From assembly GCA_022826535.1 (NCBI GenBank), contig JAJDUS010000001.1, forward strand, positions 1 to 35,306: 35,306 nucleotides of DNA. The letters run 5' to 3'. Under the pieces are notes generated by a model, which saw nothing but the letters and a program-made list of their open reading frames with translations, was not told the DNA's origin and searched no databases. Of this stretch, positions 1-8,354 are shown one piece after another (position 1 is the first letter of the stretch; each line of letters starts with the position of its first letter). This DNA is from Prochlorococcaceae cyanobacterium jk18x1bzbins.87. GTDB lineage: Bacteria > Cyanobacteriota > Cyanobacteriia > PCC-6307 > Cyanobiaceae. The position numbers and the translations under genes were made by a program.

Positions 1-15
1 CCCTCGTCTGTCCTG

Positions 16-410
16 CCCTGATCCGGAACCGGGGTTCGCCATGCCATGGACCAGGGGGACAATGGATTTCCAGCCTCGCCAAGACACCCTGGCCCCTCCC
101 CAAACGCTGCACATTCGCTGGCCCCTGGCCCTCCTCGCCCCAGGCTTTGTTCCGTGGGAGCTGTCCCCACCGGCTCAAGGCTGGGCCGGTGGCAGTACGG
201 CCCACCAACACCCCCCTCTCCTCAGTTGGCAGGTGCTGGTGCATCCCCCCTTCCCCTGGTGGACAAGCTGCTGCTGAGAAAACGATCCATAGATCGAGCC
301 CCTCTTGGCCAAGCTGAAGCGGGGAATGGGATTGGAGCACAGCCGCCACTGGTCCCCCATCAATGCTTTCCCCCATACCCCTGATTTCCCCTGAACTGAT
401 CCGGAACCGG
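16..410. repeat. Pair of short direct repeats flanking an IS remnant
   Basis: A 15-base string, CTGATCCGGAACCGG, occurs at 18-32 and again at 396-410. The two copies bracket the IS982-type fragment. The second copy is followed by GGATCAG at 425-431 and 431-437, which can pair with its CTGATCC end. The copies could be remains of an element end, a small dispersed repeat, or part of a read-out hairpin downstream of sufS. No gene is supported in 1-254. Confidence 0.35.
255..390 (+). pseudogene. IS982-type transposase, C-terminal remnant
   Basis: One frame reads LVDKLLLRKRSI. After a frameshift near 285-290 the next frame reads EPLLAKLKRGMGLEHSRHW followed by SPINAF. This is the pattern I know from the C-terminal end of IS982-family DDE transposases (LLxKRSIIExxFxxLKxxMxLEHSRHRSPxNAFVH). 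No upstream catalytic part is visible and the frame is broken, so it is a dead 3' fragment. A second, longer remnant with the same signature lies at 19402-19870 on the minus strand, so the family has been active here before. Family assignment is from memory of the motif. Confidence 0.5.
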
Positions 411-446
411 AATCCCTCAATTTTGGATCAGGATCAGGACATCGGA

Positions 447-1736
447 TCACCCCAGGGGAGGCTCCCTGTCTTGCCGTAGGAGGTGTACCGCCTCCTGGAG
501 TTCATGGGCAAGGCGATCAATCTCCTCCATGGTGTTGGTGAAGCTGAGACTGGCCCGGGCCGTTGCCGTCACCTGGAGCGCTTTGTGCAGGGGTTGGGTG
601 CAATGGTCGCCGCTGCGAATGCAGATGCCGGCGCTGTCCAACAGGGCGGCCACATCATGGGCATGGGCCCCGGCCACGGTGAAGCTGGCCAGGGCGCCCC
701 GGTCTGGCTGCTTCCGGGGAGGAGGGCCATAAATGGTGAGACCATCAATGGCCTGGAGGCGGTCGAACAGGTGGCGGGTGAGCCGCTGCTCCCAGGCGTG
801 GATTGTCTCCAGCCCCAGGGCGGAGAGGTAGTCCAGGGCTGCTGCCAGGCCAATGGCTTCCCCGATGGCAGGGGTCCCCGCTTCAAATTTATGGGGCAGT
901 TCTGCCCAGGTACTGGCCTCCAACTGCACCGCGGCGATCATCTCTCCTCCCCCCAGGAAGGGGGCCATGGTCTCCAGCAGATCCCCGCGGCCCCAGAGAA
1001 AACCAATCCCTGTGGGGCCGCAGAGCTTATGGCCGGAGCCCACGTACCAGTCACAGCCCAGGGCCTGCACATCCACAGGGCGGTGGGGAAGGGCCTGACA
1101 GCCATCCACCAGCACATGGGCGCCAACGCCGTGGGCCATGGCGGTGATCTCCGCAGCAGGATTGAGGCAGCCCAGGGTGTTGCTCAGATGGACAAAGGAG
1201 ACCAACCGGGTGCGTTCATTGAGCAACTGTTTGAGGTGGTCCAGATCCATCTCCCCTTGGGGGGTGATGCCCCCATGGCGCAGCACGGCACCGGTGCGCT
1301 GTGCCACCAGTTGCCATGGCACCAGATTGCTGTGGTGTTCCATCACACTCAACACCACTTCATCGCCGGGCTTGAGGTGCTCCAGTCCCCAACTGTAGGC
1401 CACCAGGTTGATGGCCTCGGTGGCATTGCGGCTGAAGACGATTTCCCTGGCGTCAGCGGCGCCAATGAAGCGGGCCACTGTGGCGCGGGCTGATTCAAAG
1501 GCCTCTGTGGCCCGGGCGCTGAGGGTATGGGCGCCACGATGCACGTTGGCATTGTGGCAGCGGTAGTACTCCACCAGGGCATCAATGACTTGCCGGGGCT
1601 TCTGGCTGGTGGCGGCGTGGTCCATGTAGACCAGGGGTTGCCCCTGCAACACCTGCTCCAGCAGGGGAAAGTCAGGGCGGGTCAAACGGGCCAGATCAAG
1701 CTGGCGCTCCGTGGCAGCGCTCATGGTGGTGGTCAT
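447..1736 (-). CDS. sufS: Cysteine desulfurase SufS
   Basis: This PLP-dependent group II cysteine desulfurase takes sulfur from L-cysteine to form a persulfide for iron-sulfur cluster assembly on SufBCD. The 429 residues match the usual family length. Visible motifs are VMEHHSNLVPWQ, the PLP-lysine segment YVGSGHKLCG (Lys237), and RSGDHCTQPLH with the persulfide-forming Cys379. The N-terminus is slightly extended before the conserved R-x-DFP block. The start codon overlaps the sufD stop by 4 bases (1733-1736), which indicates translational coupling. It is the last gene of ftrC-sufB-C-D-S. No separate SufE is seen in the window. Confidence 0.97.
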   Translation of the reverse strand: MTTTMSAATERQLDLARLTRPDFPLLEQVLQGQPLVYMDHAATSQKPRQVIDALVEYYRCHNANVHRGAHTLSARATEAFESARATVARFIGAADAREIVFSRNATEAINLVAYSWGLEHLKPGDEVVLSVMEHHSNLVPWQLVAQRTGAVLRHGGITPQGEMDLDHLKQLLNERTRLVSFVHLSNTLGCLNPAAEITAMAHGVGAHVLVDGCQALPHRPVDVQALGCDWYVGSGHKLCGPTGIGFLWGRGDLLETMAPFLGGGEMIAAVQLEASTWAELPHKFEAGTPAIGEAIGLAAALDYLSALGLETIHAWEQRLTRHLFDRLQAIDGLTIYGPPPRKQPDRGALASFTVAGAHAHDVAALLDSAGICIRSGDHCTQPLHKALQVTATARASLSFTNTMEEIDRLAHELQEAVHLLRQDREPPLG

Positions 1737-3007
1737 GGTTGATCCGGGGTTGGAATCTCAAGAAGGCTCCGGAGTGAGGGCCAGGCCAGAGCCGCCCTGG
1801 GCAGCCGTTGCAGGATCTCTTCGCAGAAGCCTCGCTGGAGCAGGCGGGAGGCTTGCTCCCGGCCGATGCCCCGGGATTGAAGATAGAAAAGTTCATCATC
1901 CTGGAGGCAACTGACCGTGGCCCCATGGGCGCATTGCACATTGTCGGCCACGATTTCCAGCTGAGGCTTGGTGTCAATACGGGCCCTTGTGCTGAGCAGA
2001 AGATTGCGACTCAGTTGGCTGGCGTCCGTCTCCTGGGCTACCCTTGGGACCACAACGCGGCCATTGAAGACGCTATGGCCCCGATCATCGGCAAGGGCCT
2101 GGTGGCGTTGCCGCAGTTGGCCCTCCGGGCCATCAAAATAAACCGTGCTATGGGTATCCAGCAGGGACTGCCCCCGGGCCACCGCCAGACCGTGCAGATG
2201 GGTCTCCGCCCGGCCTTGGGACTGGCGGATGAAGGGCTCATCACGGCTCAGCCCCCATCCCCAGGTCACATTGGTGCGGCGATAGACAGTGCGGGGGGAT
2301 TGGGTCAGGAAGCTGCTGGCCAGGAAGGTGGCCCCTGGGCAACCCCAGGCCATGGCGGCCTCCTCAAGCTGGGCGCCATGCCCCAACCGGGCTTCCACCA
2401 TGGGCAGCACCGCAGCCTGGGCTGTTGCCGCCACGTACCAACTGAGGCAAAACTGGGCGCCGGGCTGTAACACCAGGAGCAGATGAGGGGCCAGCCAGGC
2501 TTGGGGCTGCTCCACCTGAATCGCCAACTCCAGATGAATGGGATCGGGCCCACTCACCTGCAGGCCAAGGGACGGGCCAGGGGTTGCCCCGTTGAGTTGG
2601 GCCCCCAAGGGCAATGGTCCTGAGGACACCACGGTCTGGGCCACCTGTCCTCGGGTGATGTCCCCGGTGGGCAGGGGCATGAGGCCAGGGGGCCAGGGGG
2701 GGATCTCCCCCTGGGGGCTGAGCCAGTGGCCGCGGCTGTCAAGCTGGAGGGAGAGCCGTTGTCCAGACGGTTGGTCCGAAGGCGCTGGGGCCTCCGGCCA
2801 AGGGGGCGGGGCGGTTTGGGTATGGAGGCGGGTGGGATCCAGTTGGGTCAAGCAACGCAGATCCGTCAATCGCCATGCCTCACTGCGGCTCGTGGGCCAG
2901 CGCCAATCACGGGCACGGATCCATTGGGCAGCGGAATGGCCATCCCGCTGGGCCAAAACCTGCAACAACGTCTCCAGCCAGGGCTGGGATTGGGTGGCAT
3001 TGCTCAT
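1733..3007 (-). CDS. sufD: Fe-S cluster assembly protein SufD
   Basis: SufD is the scaffold partner of SufB and SufC in the SufBCD complex and is needed for iron acquisition and cluster assembly in the cytoplasm. The 424-residue product has a poorly conserved, Pro/Gln/Trp-rich N-terminal half. Its C-terminal half carries the SufB/SufD family signature, including the [20 protein letters not shown] segment near the end. It overlaps sufC by 4 bases upstream (3004-3007) and sufS by 4 bases downstream, so sufC, sufD and sufS are translationally coupled. Confidence 0.95.
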   Translation of the reverse strand: MSNATQSQPWLETLLQVLAQRDGHSAAQWIRARDWRWPTSRSEAWRLTDLRCLTQLDPTRLHTQTAPPPWPEAPAPSDQPSGQRLSLQLDSRGHWLSPQGEIPPWPPGLMPLPTGDITRGQVAQTVVSSGPLPLGAQLNGATPGPSLGLQVSGPDPIHLELAIQVEQPQAWLAPHLLLVLQPGAQFCLSWYVAATAQAAVLPMVEARLGHGAQLEEAAMAWGCPGATFLASSFLTQSPRTVYRRTNVTWGWGLSRDEPFIRQSQGRAETHLHGLAVARGQSLLDTHSTVYFDGPEGQLRQRHQALADDRGHSVFNGRVVVPRVAQETDASQLSRNLLLSTRARIDTKPQLEIVADNVQCAHGATVSCLQDDELFYLQSRGIGREQASRLLQRGFCEEILQRLPRAALAWPSLRSLLEIPTPDQP

Positions 3008-3828
3008 GGCTGGGGCGCCTCCGACCCGTCGGTTCCATCAATCCAGTCATATCCCCGTTGCTCCAGCGCCATGGCCAAATCCTTGCCACCGGTGCGCAGA
3101 ATGCGACCCTCCGCCATCACATGGACAAAATCAGGGGTGATGGCCTCCAGCAATCTCTGGTAGTGGGTGATCAGGAGGGTGGCGGTGGTGGGCAGGGCCA
3201 GTTGCCTGACCCCATTGGCCACAATGCGCAGGGCATCAATATCAAGACCAGAATCCGTCTCGTCCAGGATGGCCACCAGGGGTTCCAATAGGGCCATCTG
3301 CAACACCTCATTGCGCTTTTTCTCCCCGCCGGAGAAGCCCTCATTGACGCTGCGCTCCAGAAACACCGGATCCATCTGCACAATGGCCATGGTCTCCCGC
3401 ACGTGGTCTTCAAATGTGAAGGTGTCCAACTCCTCCTGCCCCCGGTGCTGGCGCCGTGCATTACAACTCACCCGCAAAAACTCCAAATTGCTCACGCCGG
3501 GGATTTCCACGGGATATTGAAAGCCCAGGAAGACGCCGGAGCGGGCCCTGTCCTCTGGCGAGAGAGCCAGCAGATCCTGGCCCCTGTAGTGAATACTCCC
3601 ACCAGTGACGGTATAGGCAGGGTGGCCGGCAATCACTTTGGAGAGGGTGCTTTTCCCGCTGCCATTACGCCCCATCAGGGCATGGATTTCACCGGCGCGA
3701 ATCTCTAGGGATACACCGCGCAAAATCTCATTCTCCTCGACGCAGACGTGGAGATTCTCAATGGAGAGCAGCACATCTCCGGTTTGGATGGGCGCTTCAC
3801 AGAATGGGGTGGTCTCAGTGGACGTCAA
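3004..3828 (-). CDS. sufC: Fe-S cluster assembly ATPase SufC
   Basis: SufC is the ABC-type ATPase of the SufBCD scaffold. ATP binding drives the rearrangement that exposes the cluster assembly site at the SufB-SufD interface. The 274 residues show a Walker A loop GRNGSGKS at 53-60, the ABC signature FSGGEKKR at 165-172 and the Walker B/D-loop ILDETDSGLD at 187-196, which is the SufC-specific form. The N-terminal 20 residues before LLSIENLHV are a short extension. A gap of 53 bases separates it from sufB, while it overlaps sufD by 4 bases. Confidence 0.97.
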   Translation of the reverse strand: MTSTETTPFCEAPIQTGDVLLSIENLHVCVEENEILRGVSLEIRAGEIHALMGRNGSGKSTLSKVIAGHPAYTVTGGSIHYRGQDLLALSPEDRARSGVFLGFQYPVEIPGVSNLEFLRVSCNARRQHRGQEELDTFTFEDHVRETMAIVQMDPVFLERSVNEGFSGGEKKRNEVLQMALLEPLVAILDETDSGLDIDALRIVANGVRQLALPTTATLLITHYQRLLEAITPDFVHVMAEGRILRTGGKDLAMALEQRGYDWIDGTDGSEAPQP

Positions 3829-3881
3829 GGGCCTAATCGGGAACAGGGAATCGATGGGAGAAAGACAAAATCCGGCAGGGC

Positions 3882-5324
3882 CTAGCCAACAGAACCTTCC
3901 AGCTTGAGAGCCAGCAGCTTATCCGCCTCAGCGGCAAACTCCATGGGAAGCTGGTTAAATACGTCCCGACAAAATCCACTCACCAGCATGGAGACTGCTG
4001 CCTCAGGCTCAATGCCCCGGGACTGTAGATAGAAAAGCTGATCCTCTGAAATGTTGCAGGTGCTGGCCTCGTGCTCAATGGTGGCTTCCGGTTGGCGCGA
4101 TTGGATATAGGGGTGGGTATTGGCTGCCGCCTGATCCCCAATGAGCATGGAATCACACTGGCTGAAGTTGCGGGCTCCACGGGCTTCGGGGCCCATATTG
4201 ACCAGACCCCGATAGGTATTGACGGAGTTGCCGCTGCTGATGCCTTTGCTGATAATGGTGGAGCGGCTCCCAGGACCAATGTGAACCATCTTGGTGCCCG
4301 TATCCGCCTGCTGGTGATGATTGGTCAGGGCTACAGAATAAAACTCACCGACGGAATCCTGGCCCCGGAGCACGCAACTGGGATATTTCCAGGTGATGGC
4401 TGAACCCGTTTCCACCTGGGTCCAACTGATGCGGCTGCGCTGGCCCTTACAGAGGCCCCGCTTGGTGACGAAATTATAGATTCCCCCCTTACCATTCTCG
4501 TCGCCAGCATACCAGTTCTGAACGGTGGAGTACTTGATGGAGGCATCATCCAGGGCCACCAGCTCCACTACTGCCGCATGCAACTGGTTGGTATCGAACA
4601 TGGGGGCTGTGCATCCTTCCAGGTAGCTGACGCTGGCCCCCTCCTCGGCGATGATCAGGGTCCGCTCAAACTGTCCCGCGTCATCGCTGTTGATGCGGAA
4701 GTAGGTGGAGAGTTCCATAGGGCACTGCACCCCCTTGGGAATGTACACAAAGGAGCCATCGCTAAACACCGCGGAATTGAGCGCTGCGAAGAAGTTATCC
4801 CCAATGGGAACCACGGATCCCAGATAGCGCTCCACCAACTCCGGGTAATTTTTGATGGCTTCCCCCATGGAGCAGAACACCACGCCGTGCTCCGCCAATT
4901 TCTGCTTATAGGTGGTGGCAATGGACACACTGTCAAACACCGCATCCACAGCCACGTTGCTGAGACGCTTCTGTTCACTCAGGGGAATGCCCAGCTTGTC
5001 AAAGGTCTCCAAAAGCGCAGGATCCACCTCCTCCAGACTGGCTTTCTGCTGCTTTTGGCGGGGGGCCGAGTAGTAGACGATATTCTGATAATCAATGGAG
5101 GGATACTTGAGGGCAGCCCAGTTGGGCTCTTCCATGGCTTGCCACCGGGCATAGGCCTTGAGGCGAAACTGCAGCAGAAAATCCGGTTCCTGCTTCTTGG
5201 ACGAAATCAGGCGCACCACCGACTCATCCAGACCCTTGGAGATCTTCTCTGTCTCAATATCTGTGACAAAGCCGTAGCGGTAAGGTGTCTTGTTAAGGGC
5301 CTCTACGGCGGCGGCGCTGCTCAT
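3882..5324 (-). CDS. sufB: Fe-S cluster assembly protein SufB
   Basis: SufB is the core scaffold of the SufBCD complex and receives persulfide sulfur from SufS. The 480-residue length is typical of the cyanobacterial and plastid (Ycf24) form. Highly conserved blocks are visible, including [16 protein letters not shown], the [12 protein letters not shown] cysteine segment, and the C-terminal [20 protein letters not shown] block that parallels the SufD tail. The gene lies 18 bases downstream of ftrC and begins the suf part of the operon. Confidence 0.98.
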   Translation of the reverse strand: MSSAAAVEALNKTPYRYGFVTDIETEKISKGLDESVVRLISSKKQEPDFLLQFRLKAYARWQAMEEPNWAALKYPSIDYQNIVYYSAPRQKQQKASLEEVDPALLETFDKLGIPLSEQKRLSNVAVDAVFDSVSIATTYKQKLAEHGVVFCSMGEAIKNYPELVERYLGSVVPIGDNFFAALNSAVFSDGSFVYIPKGVQCPMELSTYFRINSDDAGQFERTLIIAEEGASVSYLEGCTAPMFDTNQLHAAVVELVALDDASIKYSTVQNWYAGDENGKGGIYNFVTKRGLCKGQRSRISWTQVETGSAITWKYPSCVLRGQDSVGEFYSVALTNHHQQADTGTKMVHIGPGSRSTIISKGISSGNSVNTYRGLVNMGPEARGARNFSQCDSMLIGDQAAANTHPYIQSRQPEATIEHEASTCNISEDQLFYLQSRGIEPEAAVSMLVSGFCRDVFNQLPMEFAAEADKLLALKLEGSVG

Positions 5325-5342
5325 TGGGGAATGGGGGAGGGG

Positions 5343-5696
5343 TCAGTTGGCGAGGGCCTGGATGGTTTCCGTGGTGATGGTCTGGTTGTCGCCGCGGAAG
5401 GGGCTATCTTCCGTGAGAAACAACATGCAGTGGCATTCCATGCGTTCACGCATGGGCACACAGGGGCAGTTCCAGAAGGACTGGGCCGCTTCCGCAGGTT
5501 TGCTTTCGTAGTGGCGGCATGGGCAGAGGGGGGCGCCAAGCTGGTCTTTGTGGGCGGCCAGACCCTTGAGGACCACGGCGGTGACGCCGGGATCACTGCA
5601 GAAGTAGGTGCCGGTGCGCTGGGCGTAGGCCTGGGCAAATTTGCGCAGGGTCTCCAGGCTCTCGGGGCTGGGCTGAAGGTCTTGGTCTGAATTCAT
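5343..5696 (-). CDS. ftrC: Ferredoxin-thioredoxin reductase catalytic chain FtrC
   Basis: FtrC is the beta subunit that carries the 4Fe-4S centre and redox disulfide. It passes electrons from photosystem-reduced ferredoxin to thioredoxin. The 117 residues include the characteristic cysteine pairs CPCRHY, NCPCVPM and MECHCMLF, plus the upstream TYFCSDP. The gene is the first of the ftrC-sufBCDS run and is divergent from sufR, so it probably shares the suf promoter. An iron-sulfur enzyme gene is thereby placed under likely Fe-S responsive control. The alpha (variable) chain is not in the window. Confidence 0.96.
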   Translation of the reverse strand: MNSDQDLQPSPESLETLRKFAQAYAQRTGTYFCSDPGVTAVVLKGLAAHKDQLGAPLCPCRHYESKPAEAAQSFWNCPCVPMRERMECHCMLFLTEDSPFRGDNQTITTETIQALAN

Positions 5697-5746
5697 GGGC
5701 AGCAGAGTAACGAAACCGGTTTGTTTCCTAACTAGACTACAACCCG
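5697..5746. promoter_or_regulatory. Divergent ftrC-suf / sufR promoter with candidate SufR operator
   Basis: The short divergent region contains GAAAC-N6-GTTTC at 5712-5727, whose centre AAACCGGTTT (5713-5722) is a perfect 10-base palindrome. The 5-6-5 spacing matches the geometry known for cyanobacterial SufR operators (CAAC-N6-GTTG type), although the arm bases differ. TAACTA at 5729-5734 could serve as a -10 element for sufR. Binding by SufR is inferred from position and symmetry, not shown. Confidence 0.5.
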
Positions 5747-5776
5747 ATGCACGGCCCTGTGGCCGCTTCCCGTGTG

Positions 5777-6430
5777 ATGTCGTCAGAACCAGTCACATCG
5801 ACCCGTGAGGCCGCGTTGACCATCCTGCTGCGGTTGGGCCAGGCCACAGCAGGGACCATGGCCAGCCAGTTAGGGGTCTCTGTGCAGGCAACGCGCCGCC
5901 ACCTGCGGAGCCTGGAACAGGAAGGGTTGGTGGAAAGCCCCTGTAACACCACCGGACTGGGAAGGCCCAGCAACCTCTGGCGGCTGACAGACCAAGGCCG
6001 AGACCACTTCCCCGATGGAAGCCAGGAGTTTGCCCAAGGGCTCCTCCACACCATGGCCAACTGTCTGGGGACCGATCAATTGCAGAACCTCCTGGGCCAA
6101 CAGGCCACTGCCCAGGCCCAGCGCTATCGCCGTCTCCTGGGGGATTACCCCCTGGAGAAGCGTCTACAGCGGCTGGTGGAACTGCGCCGTCGGGAAGGGT
6201 ATGTGGCGGACTATCAACCTTGTCAAGACCGACACAACTGGCTGCTCACCGCCTTCCATTGTTCTGTGGGCCGCATTGCCCAGCAGTTTCCCGTGATCTG
6301 CAGCCAGGAGTTGCAGCTTTACCGCATCATCTTCCCGGATTGCCATGTGGAGCGGGTTCACTGGATCCAGGAGGGTGATCACCACTGTGGCTTCCGCATT
6401 CAGCAGAACACCCCCGCCAAATGCTTCTAA
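5777..6430 (+). CDS. sufR: Fe-S responsive repressor SufR
   Basis: SufR is a DeoR/ArsR-like winged-helix repressor that in cyanobacteria binds an iron-sulfur cluster and represses sufBCDS when cluster supply is adequate. The N-terminal domain has ILLRLGQATAGTMASQLG followed by VSVQATRRHLRSLEQEGLV, a typical helix-turn-helix. The C-terminal half has four cysteines spaced x12, x12 and x13 (about 6228-6345), matching the cluster-ligand pattern of the family, plus another Cys near the end. I chose ATG 5777, the start before SSEPVTSTREAAL. An in-frame ATG at 5747 would add ten residues of weak character and run into the operator region. The gene is divergent from ftrC-sufBCDS. Confidence 0.93.
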   Translation: MSSEPVTSTREAALTILLRLGQATAGTMASQLGVSVQATRRHLRSLEQEGLVESPCNTTGLGRPSNLWRLTDQGRDHFPDGSQEFAQGLLHTMANCLGTDQLQNLLGQQATAQAQRYRRLLGDYPLEKRLQRLVELRRREGYVADYQPCQDRHNWLLTAFHCSVGRIAQQFPVICSQELQLYRIIFPDCHVERVHWIQEGDHHCGFRIQQNTPAKCF

Positions 6431-6459
6431 GGGGGCGGCACACTGAACATCACCCCCCC
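6431..6459. terminator. Possible convergent hairpin between sufR and the coiled-coil gene
   Basis: A GGGGG run at 6431-6435 and a CCCCC run at 6454-6458 can pair across the 29-base convergent gap. There is no T-run, so termination activity is only a guess. Confidence 0.2.
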
Positions 6460-6864
6460 TCAGCGCTTCCGCAGGAAGCGCAGAAACCACCTCTTCAAGG
6501 GAAAGCTGCCCTGGGGAGCGGGGGTGCCCCCCACAAGACGGGCCAGGAAGGCCTTGGCCTCAACTTTGGACTGTACCAACTGGAACGTTTGGGGATTCCG
6601 CTTGCTGGGCCGTTGACCATCTACAAGGTCAAGGCGCTCTTCGAGACGGGACAGGGGACCGCTCAGACGCTCCAGACGGTCCAGGTAGGACTCGATGCAG
6701 TCCATGAACCCTTCCAGGCGCTTCAGACGGGCAAGGTGCTCCTCCAGATCGGCGGGGGAAATCTCCAGCCGTTCAAGTCGCTCAACGCGCGCTTCCAGGC
6801 GTTCAACTTTGGCCAACAATTGATGGTTGGGAATCGGCATGGATGCCATTGGGTGTTCACTCAC
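6460..6864 (-). CDS. Small coiled-coil protein of unknown function
   Basis: The 134-residue product is dominated by Leu/Arg/Glu heptads from about residue 15 to 80, for example VERLEARVERLERLE and LDRLERLSGPLSRLEERLD. These predict a long parallel coiled coil. The C-terminus is basic and aromatic (KRWFLRFLRKR), suggesting contact with membrane or nucleic acid. I do not recognise a named family. It is convergent with sufR and lies 52 bases downstream of the glutathione reductase gene, so it may be cotranscribed with it. The heptad pattern favours this strand over the overlapping plus-strand frame. Confidence 0.65.
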   Translation of the reverse strand: MSEHPMASMPIPNHQLLAKVERLEARVERLERLEISPADLEEHLARLKRLEGFMDCIESYLDRLERLSGPLSRLEERLDLVDGQRPSKRNPQTFQLVQSKVEAKAFLARLVGGTPAPQGSFPLKRWFLRFLRKR

Positions 6865-6916
6865 TCCAGCTTAGTCATCATGCCCACCAATTCTGCCCTG
6901 GAGGCCAGCCCCAATC

Positions 6917-8293
6917 TCATCCCATGGTCACGAATTCCTCGCTGATGCTGGGGTGCAGGGCCATGGTGCGATCAAAGTCCGCCTTGGTGGCCCCCATCCC
7001 CAGGGCAATGGCGGCCATCTGAATAATCTCGGCGCTGTGCTCCCCCACCATGTGGCAGCCCAAAACCCGCTCCTGGAGACCCAGCACCAGCTTCAAATGA
7101 CAAGGGCTACCGGTTTTGGGCAGGGCCCGGGACAGGCTGCGGAAACGGGCCTCACACACCCGCACCTGATCCCCATGACGCTGCCTGGCCGCCTCCTCCG
7201 AGAGACCGACCGTGGCCAACTCCGGCTGGGTGAACACCGCACTGGCCACCAGGCTGTGGTCTGTGTGGCGGGGGGTCTGGCCAAACCGGGAATCCGCAAA
7301 GGCGCGCCCCTCATCCACGGCCACGGGTGTCAGGTTGATCCGATCCGTCACATCCCCTACGGCAAAGATATGGGCCACATTGGTGCGTTGGTCACCGTCC
7401 ACGGGGATGCGTGGCCCCGCCACCGCCACGCCAGCCGCCGCCAGATTCAATCCATCCAGCCGCGGCGTGCGGCCGGTGGCCAGGAGCACGGCTTCCGCCT
7501 CCACGGTGCTGCCATCGGAGAGTTCCACCCGACGGCCGGTGGTGGTGCTGCTGATGGCCTGGGGAGACACCCCCTTGCGCACTACCAGACCTTTCTCCAT
7601 CATCCCCGCCTCCACACTGGCCACGCAGCCCCGATCAAATCCCCGCAGCAACTGACGCCGCACAATCTGGGTCACGGCGACCCCCAGCCCCCGCAGGATG
7701 CAGGCGAATTCGCAGGCAATGTAGCCGCCGCCAATGATGACCATGGAACTGGGGAAGCGCTCCAGGAGAAAAAGGTCATCACTCACCAGGGCCAGTTCAG
7801 CCCCAGGGAGATGGGGACGCACCGGTTGTCCCCCCACGGCAATGAGGATTGTCTCCCCCCGGAGCACCTGCTCCCCCACCAGCAGGCGCTGGGCATCCAG
7901 GAACCGACCCCATCCCCGCACCAGCACCACACCAGCCCGGTTGAGGGCCGCTTCATGGATGCCGTTGAGGCGATCCACCTCGCGGCGCACATGGTCCAGC
8001 AGCACATGGGTCTGGGGCGCCACAGGGGGCACCGGCCAGCCATAGCTGGGCCCATCCGCCAGTTGCTCCCCCACGGCTGAGCCATAGACCAGAAGCTTCT
8101 TGGGGACACAGCCACGGATCACACAGGTTCCCCCCACTCGGCCACCTTCCACAATGGCCACAGAGGCCCCATGGGAGGCGGCCCGCTTTGCGGCGGCCAG
8201 GCCTCCGGAGCCGGCCCCCACCACCACCAGGTCAAAGCATCGCTCGTCTTGATGCACCATTGTCTTGCTGCTGCCCCTATTGTTCCTGTTCAC
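6917..8293 (-). CDS. gor: Glutathione-disulfide reductase
   Basis: This FAD-dependent oxidoreductase reduces glutathione disulfide with NADPH. The 458 residues show the FAD fold VVVGAGSGGLAAAKRA, the redox disulfide GGTCVIRGCVPKK (CxxxxC), the NADPH-binding GGGYIACEFACILRGLG followed by arginines, and the second FAD motif FAVGDVTDR. The C-terminal HPSISEEFVTM holds the interface His-Glu pair of glutathione reductases. The N-terminal MNRNNRGSSKTMVHQDERC is longer than needed, and the start may be the ATG at MVHQDERC (8260). It likely supplies reduced glutathione to the glutaredoxin system, including Grx4 encoded at 28645-28968. Confidence 0.95.
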   Translation of the reverse strand: MNRNNRGSSKTMVHQDERCFDLVVVGAGSGGLAAAKRAASHGASVAIVEGGRVGGTCVIRGCVPKKLLVYGSAVGEQLADGPSYGWPVPPVAPQTHVLLDHVRREVDRLNGIHEAALNRAGVVLVRGWGRFLDAQRLLVGEQVLRGETILIAVGGQPVRPHLPGAELALVSDDLFLLERFPSSMVIIGGGYIACEFACILRGLGVAVTQIVRRQLLRGFDRGCVASVEAGMMEKGLVVRKGVSPQAISSTTTGRRVELSDGSTVEAEAVLLATGRTPRLDGLNLAAAGVAVAGPRIPVDGDQRTNVAHIFAVGDVTDRINLTPVAVDEGRAFADSRFGQTPRHTDHSLVASAVFTQPELATVGLSEEAARQRHGDQVRVCEARFRSLSRALPKTGSPCHLKLVLGLQERVLGCHMVGEHSAEIIQMAAIALGMGATKADFDRTMALHPSISEEFVTMG

Positions 8294-8354
8294 CGTTGTG
8301 GCGCCATTAGGTGCGCTGTAATAAGTTCTGATCCTGAAGCTCCCCCCCTTCCTG

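Noticed and set aside
483-1493. Long plus-strand frame opposite sufS
   Set aside because: It is an antisense shadow of the strongly conserved sufS and has no domain.
4578-5690. Long plus-strand frame opposite sufB and ftrC
   Set aside because: It is a shadow caused by high GC; both opposite genes have clear motifs.
6421-6945. Plus-strand frame overlapping the coiled-coil gene
   Set aside because: The heptad pattern on the minus strand is more coherent; the plus frame has no motif.
6953-8080. Long plus-strand frame opposite glutathione reductase
   Set aside because: It is a shadow, His/Gln-rich with no recognisable domain.
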